Assembly (NCBI RefSeq): GCF_000283155.1
Contig: NW_004454217.1
Coordinates: 3,359,949-3,423,948, forward strand
DNA: 64,000 nt
Reading direction: 5' to 3'
Source: Ceratotherium simum simum
Lineage: Eukaryota > Chordata > Mammalia > Perissodactyla > Rhinocerotidae
The notes under the pieces: model-generated
The model's input: the letters and a program-made list of their open reading frames with translations, nothing else
Database searches by the model: none
What the model was told of the DNA's origin: nothing
Part shown: positions 37,546 through 49,222 of the stretch, piece after piece
Layout of the letters: every line of letters starts with the position of its first letter
Numbering within the stretch: the stretch's first letter is position 1
Program-made: the position numbers and the translations under genes

Positions 37546-37669
37546 GTAAACAGCCGATGTTCAATGAATGGTGGATTTTCATATATTCGCTAATCATCAT
37601 ATTAATATGGAAAAGTGTGTTACATTAAAAAGGTATGCTATTAGATAAATGGATATAGAACAGGAAATT

Positions 37670-37985
37670 TTTTTCGCTTTCAATTTTTTATATATTTATA
37701 TTTTATTGAGCTATAATTTACAGATAACATTATATTAGTTTTAGTGATTCCAACATAGTGAATCCATATTTGTGTATATAGTAAAATGATCACCACAATG
37801 TCTAGTAAACATCTGTCACCATACATAGTTACCATTTTTTTTTCTTGTGATGAGAACTTTTAAGATTTACTCTTTTAACAACTTTCAAATATGCAATATA
37901 GTCTTATTAACTATGGTCACCATGCTGTACATTACATCCCCATGATTTATTTATTTTATAACTGGAAGTTTGTACCTTTTAACAG
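37670..37985 (-). mobile_element. L1 3' untranslated region, antisense
   Basis: The plus strand reads as reversed L1 3' UTR: TTGAGCTATAATTTACAGATAAC, AGTAAAATGATCACCACAATG, CTATGGTCACCATGCTGTAC, ATTTTATAACTGGAAGTTTGTACC. It belongs to an old L1MA-MD type copy and ends abruptly at about 37985. Confidence 0.7.
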
Positions 37986-40489
37986 AAGAGGAAATTTTTG
38001 ATGGCAGGGAAGAAGGAAGATTATTACCAGGATCCATGATAGCTCTGGGCTGGACAACTTGAAGACATCAGATATCCGCAGTCTCTGAAAAAAGTGAACA
38101 ATAATTGAAAAGTATGAAAGTGAGACTCTGACCATGTTTAATTTTGCCTATTGTAAGAGCAACAACATCTATAAACAAATAGTATAAAACAAGGATTTAT
38201 TTTTTTGTTAGGTCCAGGTAGAGGATAGAATCTCTCTGTAGAGTGTTTTCATAGAAAAATATGGGTTACAGAGTGGTGTTATGTTTTGGAAGATTGGAGA
38301 AAGATGGCCATGATATCTAGAACAGAGAATTTGTTAGGGCTCAAACTCCAGCCACTCACCATGGGTAGGGAATAATAACATGGAAGCTCTGCAGCAGTGG
38401 AAAACTATTAACAGTAGTTTATAGACGATTAGTCTATTTATTTTTCCTTATGCTGCTGGATGGGACTTGCAAATGTGCTCACCTCATAAATCAATCCTAA
38501 ACCTCTCTTTTCCTCTGACAATACACATTGGGATAATAGAGTGGAAATGAGTTATTAATCAGTGTATTCCACTCTTTCAGGTCCTTCTCTAACCCAACTT
38601 GCATATTCGAAAATGGAATAATTGTGGGCAACTCAATATCTGGGTATGTCAGAGGAGTGTGCAACATCACCTCTGGACCCAAGTTAATTGGAGTAAATTC
38701 CTTAAAAACACTGGAGACCTAGAAAGCTAATTGTGGTAGTAAACAGAAAAAAAGAGGGGGGAAAAATCTTTATTGAAATTCAGAGATTGCCAATACTTAC
38801 CACAGAAGATGAACAAAAGAAGAGAGGACAGAGTAGCCTAGCTATCACATTAACACTACTTGGAACAAAGAAATCGATAAATATTAGAACATCAGTAATC
38901 ACCATATTTCTTTCACTCTATAATGCCAAATATTTTACTTTTCTAACCTGATTGTTCCATTTTTAGTTAAACTGGAAGTTTTAGTCAAATTGGAATTTGT
39001 TTTTATTTAATATATTGTATTCATTTTAGAAGATACAATCAATTCATTTATTCTGTAGATTAGGTAAATGCAAAAATAAGCAAACAAACACAGAAGCAAT
39101 TATCCATATTCTACTGCCAAGAGACTGACAACAAATGTTAATATAGATTAAAAGACATTTAAGAGACACATCAACCAATTTCAATGAATATTTGAAAAAA
39201 AAAAGAAGAGGAAAGGGAGGAGGGTGTAGAGGAGATATATGAACCTATCGGGAAAATGTGGACACTTACTGTTTGTATGAGGCTATTACAGAATTTATTT
39301 TTATTTTTGAGTAGGATGATGGTTTTATGGTTATATTTTAAAAGTAGAATCTATGTCTTAGAAAGAATGTATTGAATTATACAGATGAACTGATACGGTG
39401 TTTGGAATTTGCTTAAAAATAATCCAGTGGCAGAAAGAAATGGATAAATGTAGAAGAAACTAAATAAACTAAATAAACTAAATTAGTAGTGAATTAATAA
39501 TTATGGAATCTAGGTCATGTACTATCAGATTGCTTTCCAAAAGAACTCTACTAGTTTACACCACTCTCAGCTCTGTTCATTTCAGAAAGCACACTTTTAC
39601 CAGAAGGCAGTATCCTCATTTTTATATATGTTCTTGAAATTTTGTTGCATTTGATTTACCACTCCCCAGCTCATCCATTATAGTCACTAACCACACAAGT
39701 AACAAATTTGAAATTTCAGACTTGGGTGGGGGAGGTAAGACATGGGTGACAAAGGAATAAATTTGCCAAATCTGTATGGTTGTAGGAAATACACATTGGG
39801 GTGGGGTGGGGAGTTGCTATATCTTCATGAGGTTTGGGTCCAGGATTCAAAAGAGTTATGTGCCAGGCCTTCAACATATCGTTACAAAAATTGACAATTG
39901 CATGATCCTATTGCATTTCAATCTTCTGCTTTGCAATTAGTGGTTTATGAGGTGAGAAAGGGCAAAGTGATAACTGCATCTTCTATTTTCCAGGACATCC
40001 TTTTTCTCTACATTCAACAACTTATAATCAAATTCCTCAGCGTGTTCATATACTATCTGGCCTTGTCTGATGTTGGTAAGCTAATAAATTGCATGATATG
40101 CTAAAAAATAATTACATTTCTTTAACAAGAAGTGCTCCCATTTTATTAAATATCTTGTAATGGAAAAGTATTGAGGAGAGAAACTTCTATTCATAGATTT
40201 AAAAGGCATTTTATCAACATCTACAGAAGTATCGCTGAGTCTGTAAAGTGATTTAGATTTCTTTCCACGTTAGGGAATCTTTGTATGAGAATGTGTGAAG
40301 TCTCACGAATATTTGTTGTATTTTAAAGAAACTAATTAACATATAGGTGAAATGACTTGAAAAGTGAAATATTTTACCTTATGGCAAGAAAATGCTTTTT
40401 GAAATGACTTGTTACCTTTTATTCTATAGCACATATCACTCTGGTTGTGGTTACAAATTGGCAGATATTCTCTATTCAAAATCACTCCT
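37986..40489. other. Mostly unassigned stretch
   Basis: No gene found. A short antisense L1-3'-end-like relic may lie at 39510-39660 (GATTGCTTTCCAAAAGAACTC, AGTTTACACCACTC). The rest is AT-rich sequence without a recognised family. Confidence 0.45.
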
Positions 40490-40597
40490 TATCATGGTGA
40501 TGAATTCATAATATAAATAAATATAGAATCACTATGATGTACACCTAAGACTAATAGGATATTGCATGTCAGTTATACTTCAATAAAAAAATCACTA
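40490..40597 (+). mobile_element. L1 3' end, sense
   Basis: ATCACTATGATGTACACCTAAG, ACTAATAGGATATTGCATGTC and GTTATACTTCAATAAAAAAATC match the last 100 bp of old L1 3' UTRs, including the terminal poly(A) signal AATAAA. Confidence 0.7.
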
Positions 40598-40914
40598 CTC
40601 TGCAATGCTAGAAGAACTATAATGCAAGCATATTCAAAGATAATAAAGAGATCTAATTTTTATAAGTATGATTGTCTTTATCAAGAATAGAACCCTAAGA
40701 AATACTTTTAAACATAGACCCACTTAACATTAAATGAAGAACTTTCCTATGGGTAAGCACTTCCACTTATTTTCTCTAGATAGCAAGAGACTGGGTAATA
40801 CAATTACCCTCTCTTTATTGATGGAGCTATAATCCCAGCCCAGCAAAACACAGATAATAGTTGCAACTGGAGAGAAAAAACAAGGTGAATCCTTTATCAA
40901 GATAATACTCCTTC

Positions 40915-40972
40915 TCCAGGCCACCAAAGCAGAGTGTGCCGGACTTAAGCACTACACCATAGGGCCAGCCCC
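40915..40972 (-). mobile_element. ERE SINE fragment, 5' end only, antisense
   Basis: The minus strand reads GGGGCTGGCCCTATGGTGTAGTGCTTAAG and then TCTGCTTTGGTGGCC. This is the first 58 bp of an ERE with many changes. The rest of the SINE is missing, so this is a truncated older copy. Confidence 0.7.
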
Positions 40973-41042
40973 AAGAAATAATAATTTTAAAGGCTCGCAA
41001 GGACACTGCGGTTGAAGATTAGAAGATAAGGGGACTGTTCTA

Positions 41043-41439
41043 TCCTTGATTTTTTGAGGAATCTCCATACTGTTTTCCATAGTGGCTGCACNNNNNNNNN
41101 NNNNNNNNNNNNNNNNNNNNNNNNNNNNNNNNNNNNNNNNNNNNNNNNNNNNNNNNNNNNNNNNNNNNNNNNNNNNNNNNNNNNNNNNNNNNNNNNNNNN
41201 NNNNNNNNNNNNNNNNNNNNNNNNNNNNNNNNNNNNNNNNNNNNNNNNNNNNNNNNNNNNNNNNNNNNNNNNNNNNNNNNNNNNNNNNNNNNNNNNNNNN
41301 NNNNNNNNNNNNNNNNNNNNNNNNNNNNNNNNNNNNNNNNNNNNNNNNNNNNNNNNNNNNNNNNNNNNNNNNNNNNNNNNNNNNNNNNNNNNNNNNNNNN
41401 NNNNNNNNNNNNNNNNNNNNNNAAAAAAAAAAAAAAAGA
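41043..41439 (+). mobile_element. L1 insertion with inverted 5' part, containing the assembly gap
   Basis: A perfect 22-bp target-site duplication lies at 41021-41042 and 41440-41461 (starts AGAAGATAAGG, ends CTGTTCTA). Next to the left copy the sequence is antisense L1 ORF2 (TTGAGGAATCTCCATACTG, then TTTTCCATAGTGGCTGCAC). Next to the right copy is a plus-strand poly(A), at 41423-41437. Opposite orientations inside one duplication are the sign of twin-primed L1 insertion with 5' inversion. The centre is N (41092-41422), so the true length is unknown. Confidence 0.8.
41092..41422. other. Assembly gap (331 N)
   Basis: A run of unresolved bases inside the young L1 insertion. Open frames drawn through the N run are artefacts. 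The gap size may be an estimate. Confidence 0.99.
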
Positions 41440-42349
41440 AGAAGATAAGGGGACTGTTCTAGGACATGAAGTCGGAGAGGAAGTAGAGATTCTATAACCT
41501 GGTAAGCCAGGTTAGAGTTTGAATTTCTTTGTAAATAAAATGTGATTCCATTAGAGGGCTCTAAGCAGGAAAATGATGTCATGTGTCTATATTTTAAAAA
41601 ATTATTTTGGCAACTGCGTGACGGATGGAATTTTCATGTGGGAAAGGAAGTAGAAAGAGGAGAAGCAGTCAGTAGACCTATTAGAATTTTGTGATGCCCA
41701 GGCAAGATTTGGTGATGATTTGAGTTAGAGCAGTGGTAAAGGTGACAAAATGAAGTGGACAGATTGGAGATAGGAGGGACAGTATTTTCCAAAGGATTGA
41801 ATGTGAGGGGTTAGTGAAACAGAAATCTAGGATAATTCCTGGGAGTTGGCTTGAGCAACTGAATGGGTGGGAAGAAAAGGTATGGCACAAAAATTAGGAA
41901 TTTTGTTTTGGCCATATCTTTGAAATATGATTAGCTATCCATAGACATTAGAATAAATAGACAACTGACCATTGAAGTTTGATGGGGAAAGTTATATATG
42001 TTGTATTTATGGACATGGAAATGGATTAGTAAAACCAGGAAGGAGAGTATAGAAGTAGGAAGAAAACCAGGTGAGTGGATTTTTGCTAAATCCAAAATAA
42101 TACAGTATTTCAATAAGGGAAGCATGATCAACTGAATCAAATATTGCTCAGAGGACAGTTAAGATAACAGAGAAATGATCATTAGATTTAGGAGACGTTA
42201 AGTTAAAGATGTCTTTAATAATAAGTTAATAAAATGGTGAGGATGCAAACTCAATAAAAGTAGGTTAAAGAGAAAATTAAAAGTGAATTAATGTTGACAG
42301 CAACAAGAGATGCCTCTTTCAAAAAATTTGGTGGTAAATGTATTTTAGT

Positions 42350-42868
42350 TTTCTATGCTACTATAACAAATTATTACAAATTTAGCAGCATAAGCAACAC
42401 AAATTTATTATTTTAAGTTCTTTAGGTCAGAAATCCAGCACAGGTCTCACTGGGCTAAAATCAAGATGTAGGCAGTGCTTTGTTCCTTTCTGGAGGCTCT
42501 AGAGGAGAATTTGTTCCCTTTTTCTTACAGCTTCTAGAGGCTACCACACTCTTTGCCTCAGAGTCCCGTGAGTAAGCAACACTGAGTCTCTTCAAAACCA
42601 GCAGCATTGAATCTCTCTCTGACCCTTTTTCATTATCACATCTCTCTCTAAGCCAGCAAGAAAAGGTTCTCCAACTTTAAGGGCTCGTATAATTAGAGGG
42701 GGCCCACCTTAATAATGTGGGATAATCTTCCTATCTCAAGTCCATACCCTTAATCACGTCTCAAAGTTTTAGCTTCAGATGCCTTTGCATTGTATGATAA
42801 CACATCTACAGGTTCCAGGATTAGGAGATGCACATATTTGGAGGCCATTATTCACTCTGTCACAGAAG
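42350..42868 (-). mobile_element. MLT1 LTR (ERVL-MaLR), antisense
   Basis: The plus strand gives the reversed MLT1 order. Landmarks are TTTTCTATGCTACTATAAC, AACACAAATTTATTATTTTAAG, CTCACTGGGCTAAAATCAAG, TGGAGGCTCTAGAGG, GATAATCTTCCTATCTCAAG, and GGCCATTATTCACTCTG at the end. It is close to full length. Confidence 0.8.
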
Positions 42869-44989
42869 GGAATCAAAGAGAGTGGGTAGGTAGTTAGAGG
42901 AAGATACAGGGTTTAATATAAAGTTTATTTTATTTTATATTGTAAATATTAAAGTCAAGGAGAGGCTTCTAGTATTCAGTAGATATAATGCAAACATATT
43001 TGAATGTTTGAATAAATAGTGTATAATAGTCAAGATATCATGTTAGTATCACATAAGTTATAATAAGAAACAGTTCAAGAAATCTCTAATAACACAGAAT
43101 GACTTACATTTCGATCTAGATTACTTTAAAATCACCTATCTAAATAGCAATGTACATTACTTTTGGTTTTGCATTCCTCTCAACCATAATGGAGTCTTTT
43201 GAGATACTTGTAGAAGGACTTATAATTCAACAATGTAGTCAAAAGATGTGATAATGAAGAAAAAGATGTATAAATAAATCATATCACCCTATGCCACCCC
43301 ATTGTTTGGAATTACTGGAGAGTGGACAACGTTGAAATCATATTCTTCAGATATGATTTAGCCCGTGAAACATTCCTCTTACAGAGGTGGCACTGAGACA
43401 GACTATTTTAAAGGTGATAAAATCATAGCACCAAAAGCTTATAGATAATTTTTAGTAAAGTTGGGCTCTGTTACTCATTTTATTATGTAATTCCTAATTA
43501 TTTTCATATATCTGGTCATTTTTAGGAAATCTGAGAAATCAAGGGCTATCTCTGGGACATAATTTGCATATGTATTTTTGTGCCCTTTGTAAGAAGGTGC
43601 AGAACTCTGTAATTCAGTACTTGGGGGAGTACTCTTGGCAGGTGTGAGAAAATGTACCCTGAGATAAGGAGTAGTAAGTGCAAGTACAGTCTGTCCTACG
43701 GCACGCTAGCTAGAACATGCAAGAACAGAACTGTGGAGGTCGCAGTAACCTCTAACCCTCTAAGATCTCCAGTCCTAGAAACTTAGAACATGTTCCTTGA
43801 AAGAGTTGGATGCCAGCATTTCTCAATGGATGCACTATTGACCTTTGGAGTAGGACAATTCTTTATTGTATAAGCCTATCGCACTCACTGCAGGACATGT
43901 GGCAGCCCTGTCACCCTCCACCCCATTCACTAAATGATGAAAATTTTCTTCAGGCATAATGACAAGTTTGTCTTCGTACTGCCCATGTAGTGAACAACTA
44001 GCCAATAATAGAAGATTCTGTAGTGACCAAGATGGCTTTAACATTCCCTTCAGCTTGACTAAACTTTAGACAGTTGTTTTTCTAACTATTGGCCTCTGCC
44101 CCCCTTTCTGTGAGCATTTACATTAGAAAACTTTCGATCCTAAATTATTTCTCTGACCTCTGAGATGTAAATCTTCTGCCGGCCTCTTGCCAGTTTTACA
44201 ATTTAGGAATGTCTTTCTCAAAGACCTAGGAGCCATCCCTTTGAAATGTAATCATCAAGAAAGAAGACAGGGCCCCTGTTTTCCAGTCTTTGTGAGATGG
44301 TGGGAGTCTAACTACTATAAGCACTGATTAGCAAACACAGATTGCCTGATCACGTTGACCAGCCCCCCTCCTGAAGTCCTCCAGTACTCTTCCACTAGCT
44401 CACCCCAGTGCTTAAAAACTTTCTTGCCTTTTGTTTTGGAGAAGTTGAGTTCAGTCTCTCTTCTCAATTGCAATAGTTTTGAATAGTCTTCCTTACCTGT
44501 TTAACTTGTCCAGTGCAATTTTTCTTTTACAGCAGTAACTTCTATGAGCAACTCTGTTGAGGTGCAAAGAGAATAACATTCTAGATAGGGAACCAGCCAG
44601 CTTAGGAGTACTGAACTGGAATCCAGGACTCTAAGTCATTGTCCATGGAGAATATGAAAAATATTAAAAAACAATAGAGAGAGAATTTTTCTTTACCTTC
44701 TTCTCTTTCAAATAGAGTTTTATTTCATTTTAATAAGTTACATATTCATCAGAGTGATGTTTATATCATTTTAAAATACGATTAAAAGACTGAAAAACAG
44801 ACTTTCTCTGTCTCATACCTCCTCATTCCACGATAACATGAGGGAAAAAAGTAGTAAAAGAAGAGAAAACTAATCACAGAATACTATGTGGTTTAATTAT
44901 GAATAGTATTTTTATATTCATTGTAATGTATATAATAAATGTTAATTTAACAAAAAATTGTGATTTATGTTTTGAGAGAAAAGCAAAAG
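42869..44989. other. Mostly unassigned stretch
   Basis: Apart from the hAT-like relic at 43810-44005 I recognise nothing. The sequence 44040-44580 is slightly richer in G and C and could be a decayed LTR, but no landmarks were firm enough to call. Confidence 0.45.
43810..44005 (+). mobile_element. hAT-Charlie-type short DNA transposon relic
   Basis: Landmarks are TTTCTCAATGGATGCACTATTGACC, GGACAATTCTTTATTGTA, CACTGCAGGACATGTGGCAGCC, and CATTCACTAAATGATG. This matches a common mammalian non-autonomous hAT consensus whose family number I cannot give. Confidence 0.55.
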
Positions 44990-45450
44990 TCAATACATAA
45001 TATCTAAAATACTCATTGCAACATGGTTCTTACTGGTGAAAAAATTTTAAATAATGTAAATATTTATACAAAATGAATACACATAATGAACATTATACAG
45101 CTTATACAACAGTAAAATACAGATGAATAAACTCCTCCTCATCAACATGGATAAAAGTAAAAACATAATTTTAGGGAAAAAATGATACAGAAGGTACGAT
45201 AACTTCTTGTACATTTTAAAATATGCAAAACCATATAAAATAGTTTTCTGTATAGAGGTGATAGATTCATAATAATTACTTCTTGGATGGGAAGGAGAGG
45301 AATAGGATCATGGAAAGGTACACAGAGGACTTCAATTTTATTTGAAATATCTTATTTAAGCTAGGCGATAGGTTCACAGATGTTCATTATATGCTTTTCT
45401 ATGTTTTAACTTGCCTATAGTATGTCATGAAAGTAATTTTCAAATAAAAT
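44990..45450 (+). mobile_element. Old L1 (L1ME-like) 3' end, sense
   Basis: Landmarks are CTCATTGCAACATGGTTCTTACTGG, ACATAATGAACATTATACAGC, CAACATGGATAAAAGTAAAAAC, and TAGGTTCACAGATGTTCATTATATGC, then a tail near AATAAAATCAAG. It is diverged and non-coding. Confidence 0.6.
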
Positions 45451-46420
45451 CAAGCAACAATCACACAAGCAAACAAACTCAAAGACAAAATGGTTATGAG
45501 AATACTTATACCAGAGGAAGCCATGAGGGAAAAAAATAAGATACAAAGTTTAGAAGACCTGCATGATGCCTAGAACATATTAGACATGCAATAAATATTT
45601 TCCTTTTATGGACTCCTTTAAAGGCCCAAATGCCAAGGAACAGCAAGGGAGGGATATACAGATAGAGCTACTACGAGAAGTTTAATTTCATAAAAGTAGA
45701 GAGCCAGGAAAAGGAATTATCTAAGATGGCCATCTACTTGAACCCCACATAATTATGACAAGTAATTCCTGATCTGTGATGCCAATAGTCTTAAAACTCT
45801 AATAGTTTGAAACCCATGAATCTAGCCCTATTTTCCTCTCCCAAAAGAAAATGTAAGAGAATTTTGCCAATCTGTATTTCAAAGCATGTTGAATGGCTGC
45901 CCAAAAGCAACTACAACATTTAAAGTAATTAGGTTTTAGTTTATTTTAATATAATTTATCTTACAATAAAGTCTCTAGAAGAGGAAGACCTCTTAAGCAA
46001 AGAGGGTTAAAAGTCATAAAATTATTTTTTTCAGAAATTATATTTTATCACATTACAGTATCTTAGAATTTAGTACGGAAGTTATTCTTTTCAGACTGTT
46101 TTATCTCTTCAAGAGAGTCTGAAATATTTATTTATCCTACTGGATACGACTCTCCTCATTTATTGTGAAATATTTACTTTCCCCCAGCAGCAACTACCAT
46201 GCATTTTGTTGGATCTGTCTATTTTCAAACCTCAAAATATTGAGATAGTCAATTTTTTCAAATATCCCTACTGTGGCAAATATTTTATTTTTTAATAAAT
46301 ATATTACACTGTTTTCACCCATTTAATATTAAAAATAATTTAACATTATGATTCTAATTTTTCTTTGTGTTTTCTTATTGCTATGTGGTGCCTTACAGCT
46401 GACATTTTGTGGTAAATGGT
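45451..46420. other. Unassigned stretch with a short LINE/MIR tail
   Basis: A short L2- or MIR-like end may lie at 45548-45612 (ATGATGCCTAGAACATATTAG, CAATAAATATTTTCC). The remainder is AT-rich and unassigned. Confidence 0.45.
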
Positions 46421-46927
46421 TGTGGCAGATTGTGTTTTCCAAAGACCTGTGTAATACCATCTGCTATCACTCATGGAGTGCTTACTACAACCGCTTCTGC
46501 ATCTAGCAAGGGAGCTGACGTTCTTTCTCCTTGAATCTGGGTGGAGTGTGTTTATAGCCTTGACTGATAAAGAGTGTAGTGGAAGTGACGCTATATGATT
46601 TCTGAGGCTAGGTCATAAAAGGCAATAAGACTTGTGCCTGTTTCTTTCTTGTGGAAATTGCTTTTAGAATCCAGTCACTATAACGCAAGGAAGCCTAGGC
46701 CACATGGAGAGGCGAGCCTGAGATTTCAGGCATCAGCCATCTTTGACTGAAGATATGTAAGAAAGCCTTAGAGTTGACTCTATATCTAGCCATTGTCTTA
46801 CTACAATGGCAGGAAAGCCTGTCTAGCTAAGCAGAATCAGTTCTCAAAGCCAGAGAAATAATAATAATAAATGATTGTTGTTGTTGTACTTTACTAACTT
46901 TTGGATGGTTTGTTATGCGTCTGTTAT
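46421..46927 (+). mobile_element. ERVL-MaLR-type 5' LTR
   Basis: It begins TGTGGCAGATTGTGTTTTCC and contains CTCCTTGAATCTGGGTGGAG, GGAAGTGACGCTATATGATTTC, AGGCTAGGTCATAAAAGGC and AGGAAGCCTAGGCCACATGG. It ends with ATAATAATAAATGATTGTTG, TTGGATGGTTTGTTATGC. This is the usual LTR order of the MLT1/MaLR group. A matching LTR start occurs at 50257, so this is best read as the left LTR of one element. Confidence 0.65.
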
Positions 46928-47439
46928 ATCCAGAACAGGAGGATGCTGCTAAAAGAAAACCTAAACATTTGCCTCTGGTAGAGGATAGTGGGCAGCATCT
47001 GAAAGTCGTTGAGACTGTTAGCAGAAGCCTAAAGAACCCTGAGGAGAACGTCTGTGAAGGCTCAAAGGAAAGCGAGGAAAATGCGACTGAATGGTGGAGG
47101 ATAAAAGACTCTTGTGTAACAACAGAAAGTTGAGCAACACTATTACCTGTGAAAAAACGGAAAATAGAAAATAAACCTGATGAATTCTATGATTTAGTTA
47201 AGGAGATTTCCAGGTAAAATGTTACATGACATGCTTAGCTTCTTCCAGCTGCTGATGATAAAATGAGAAACAAAAAAATAAGCTTAAGAGCAGTAACGTC
47301 ACCAGGATGAAGACTTGGACGCTCCTGAATTCCCTCCTCCCACGGATGCACCAAATGTACAGCTATACACCAATCCATTCCCTCTGAGAGAAATCCAGAA
47401 ACTAGTTGAGTGACTCCTACACATCAGGTGACTGAGAAA
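46928..47439 (+). mobile_element. MaLR internal sequence, 5' part (degenerate)
   Basis: It lies between the left LTR and an inserted L1. Phrases such as TCTGAAAGTCGTTGAGACTG, GAACCCTGAGGAGAACGTC and AAAGCGAGGAAAATGCGACTG resemble MaLR internal sequence. A 72-codon open frame (46915-47133) crosses it but starts in the LTR and has no recognisable domain. The part from about 47310 may instead be L1 5' sequence. Confidence 0.45.
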
Positions 47440-48300
47440 ATACAAATTCAATGTAATTCCTATCAAAATTCCAATGACATTTTTCACAGAAATAGCAAAA
47501 AAATTCTAAATTTCGTACAGAACCACAAAAGACCCTGAAAGCAATCTTGAGAAAGAAGAACAAAGCTGAAGGCATCACACTTCCTGATTTCAAGCCATAT
47601 TATAAAGCCATATAGTGATCAAAACAGTGTGGTTCTGGCATAAAAACAAACAAATAGATCAATGGAACAGAATTGAGAGCCCAGACATAAGCCCATGCAT
47701 ACATAATTAACTAATTTTTGACAAAGGCACCAAGAATATACAATGGGGAAAGGATAGTCTTTTCAAGAAATGGTGTTGGGAAACCTGGGTATCCATGTGC
47801 AAAAGAATGGAAATGGACCCCTGTATTACACCATACGCAAAAATCAATTCAAAATGGATTAAAGACTTGAGTATAAGACCTGAAACTATAAAACTCCCAG
47901 AAGAAAACATGGGGGATAATCTCCTTGAAATCATCAGGGAAATGCAAATCAAAACTACAGTGAGATATTACCTCACCGCTGTTAGGATGGCTGTCATCAA
48001 AAAGACAAGAGATAACAAGTGTTGGCGAGGATACGGAACAAAGGGAACCCTTGTAAAGTGTGGGTAGGAATATAAACTGGTACAGTCACTATCAAAAACA
48101 GTATAGAGGCTCCTCAAGAAATTAAAAATAGAGCTACCACGTGATTCAGCAATTCCACTTCTGGGTATATATCAACAGAAACAAAAATCATCATCTTGAA
48201 GAGATATCTGCACTCCCATGATCATCGGAGCATTATTCACAATAGCCAAGGTATGGAAACAACCTATGTGTCCATCAATGGTTGAATGGATAGAGAAGAT

Positions 48301-48446
48301 ATGATATATATACACATATATATGTACACATGTATATCTATATATGTGTATAGATAGATAGATAGATGTGTATATATAAATAGAAAGATATGTGTATATA
48401 TACTCATAGATAGATAGATAGATAGACAGATAGATAGATAGATATA
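48301..48446. repeat. (TATA/TGTA)n and (TAGA)n microsatellite
   Basis: Alternating TA/TG sequence is followed by three TAGA blocks, one of them containing a TAGACAGA interruption. It sits in the L1 3' UTR-proximal region and is likely variable in length. Confidence 0.95.
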
Positions 48447-48619
48447 AAACACTGAATATTAGTCAGACTTCAAAAAAAAAAAAAGGAAATCTTGCCATTT
48501 GCAATCACATGGATGGACTTTGAGGGCATTAGGCTAAGTGAAATAAGCCATACCCAGAAAGAGAAGTACTGTATGGTGTCACTTATATGTGGAATCTGAG
48601 AAAATATTAAAAAAGTAGA

Positions 48620-48862
48620 GGGCCAGCCCAGTGGCATAGTGGTCAAGTTCAGACGCTCCACTTCAGTCGCCCAGGGTTCACAGGTTTGGATCCTGGACAC
48701 AGACACATGCACTGCTTATCAAGCCATGTTGTGGCAGCATTCCACATATAGGGTAGAGGAAGATGGGCATGGAAGTTAGCCCAGGGCCAATCTTCTCAGC
48801 AAAAAGAGGAGGATTGGCAACAGATGTTAGCTCAGTGCTAATCTTCCTCACAAAAAAAAAAA
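48620..48862 (+). mobile_element. ERE SINE, full length
   Basis: It starts GGGCCAGCCCAGTGGCATAG, has a degenerate B box (GGTTTGGATCCTGG) and both 3' modules, and ends in poly(A). The target-site duplication AAAAAAGTAGA is at 48609-48619 and 48863-48873. It is inserted in the L1 3' UTR, so it is younger than that L1. The many changes in the body mark it as one of the older EREs here. Confidence 0.93.
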
Positions 48863-49222
48863 AAAAAAGTAGAACTCATAGAAACAGAATAGATTGGTGT
48901 TTGCCTGGGCCTGAGGGGTGGAGGAAATGGAAGAGGTTAGTAAAAACATACAAACTTTCAGTTATAAGATGAATAAGGCCCGAGTACCTAATGTATAACA
49001 TGGTGATTATAGTTGATAACACTATATTGTATAATTGAAATTTGCTGAGAGGGTAGAACTTAAGTATTCTCACACACACAAAAAGGTAAATATGTGAGGT
49101 GATGGGTGTGTTAATAACTCAATTGTGGGAATCCCTTAAAAATGTTCTATATATCAAATCATTATGTCATATACTTTAAATATATTACAATTGTATTTGT
49201 CCACAATAAAGCTGAAAAAAAA

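Larger units (their letters stand above)
40978..42335 (+). repeat. Ancient unassigned dispersed repeat, copy 2
   Basis: It is the same family as at 15350, interrupted by the L1 insertion at 41043-41439. Landmarks are GGACATGAAGTCGGAGAGG, TTGGCTTGAGCAACTGAATGG, AAAACCAGGTGAGTGG, and CAACAAGAGATGCCTCTTTC. The text on either side of the L1 joins cleanly when one copy of its target-site duplication is removed. Confidence 0.5.
47440..49222 (+). mobile_element. L1MA-like LINE, 3' part, with internal deletion
   Basis: Sense ORF2 carboxyl-end and 3' UTR landmarks run in order: CAATGTAATTCCTATCAAAATTCC, TATAGTGATCAAAACAGTGTGG, AAATGGACCCCTGTATTACACC, GCAAATCAAAACTACAGTGAG, ATGGAAACAACCTATGTG, ATCACATGGATGGACTTTGAGG, ACATGGTGATTATAGTTG. 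It ends with a poly(A) signal (CACAATAAAGCTG) and A run near 49220. Near 47930 the consensus skips ahead, so an internal deletion is likely. Frames are broken. A TAGA-type microsatellite and an ERE interrupt it. Confidence 0.85.

Noticed and set aside
41040..41582. 180-codon open frame (minus) and two overlapping plus-strand frames
   Set aside because: They run through the N gap, so their length is an artefact. The readable ends are L1 and ancient repeat sequence.
46915..47133. 72-codon open frame with acidic and lysine-rich composition
   Set aside because: It starts inside the LTR and continues into degenerate MaLR internal sequence. No retroviral domain motif can be seen.
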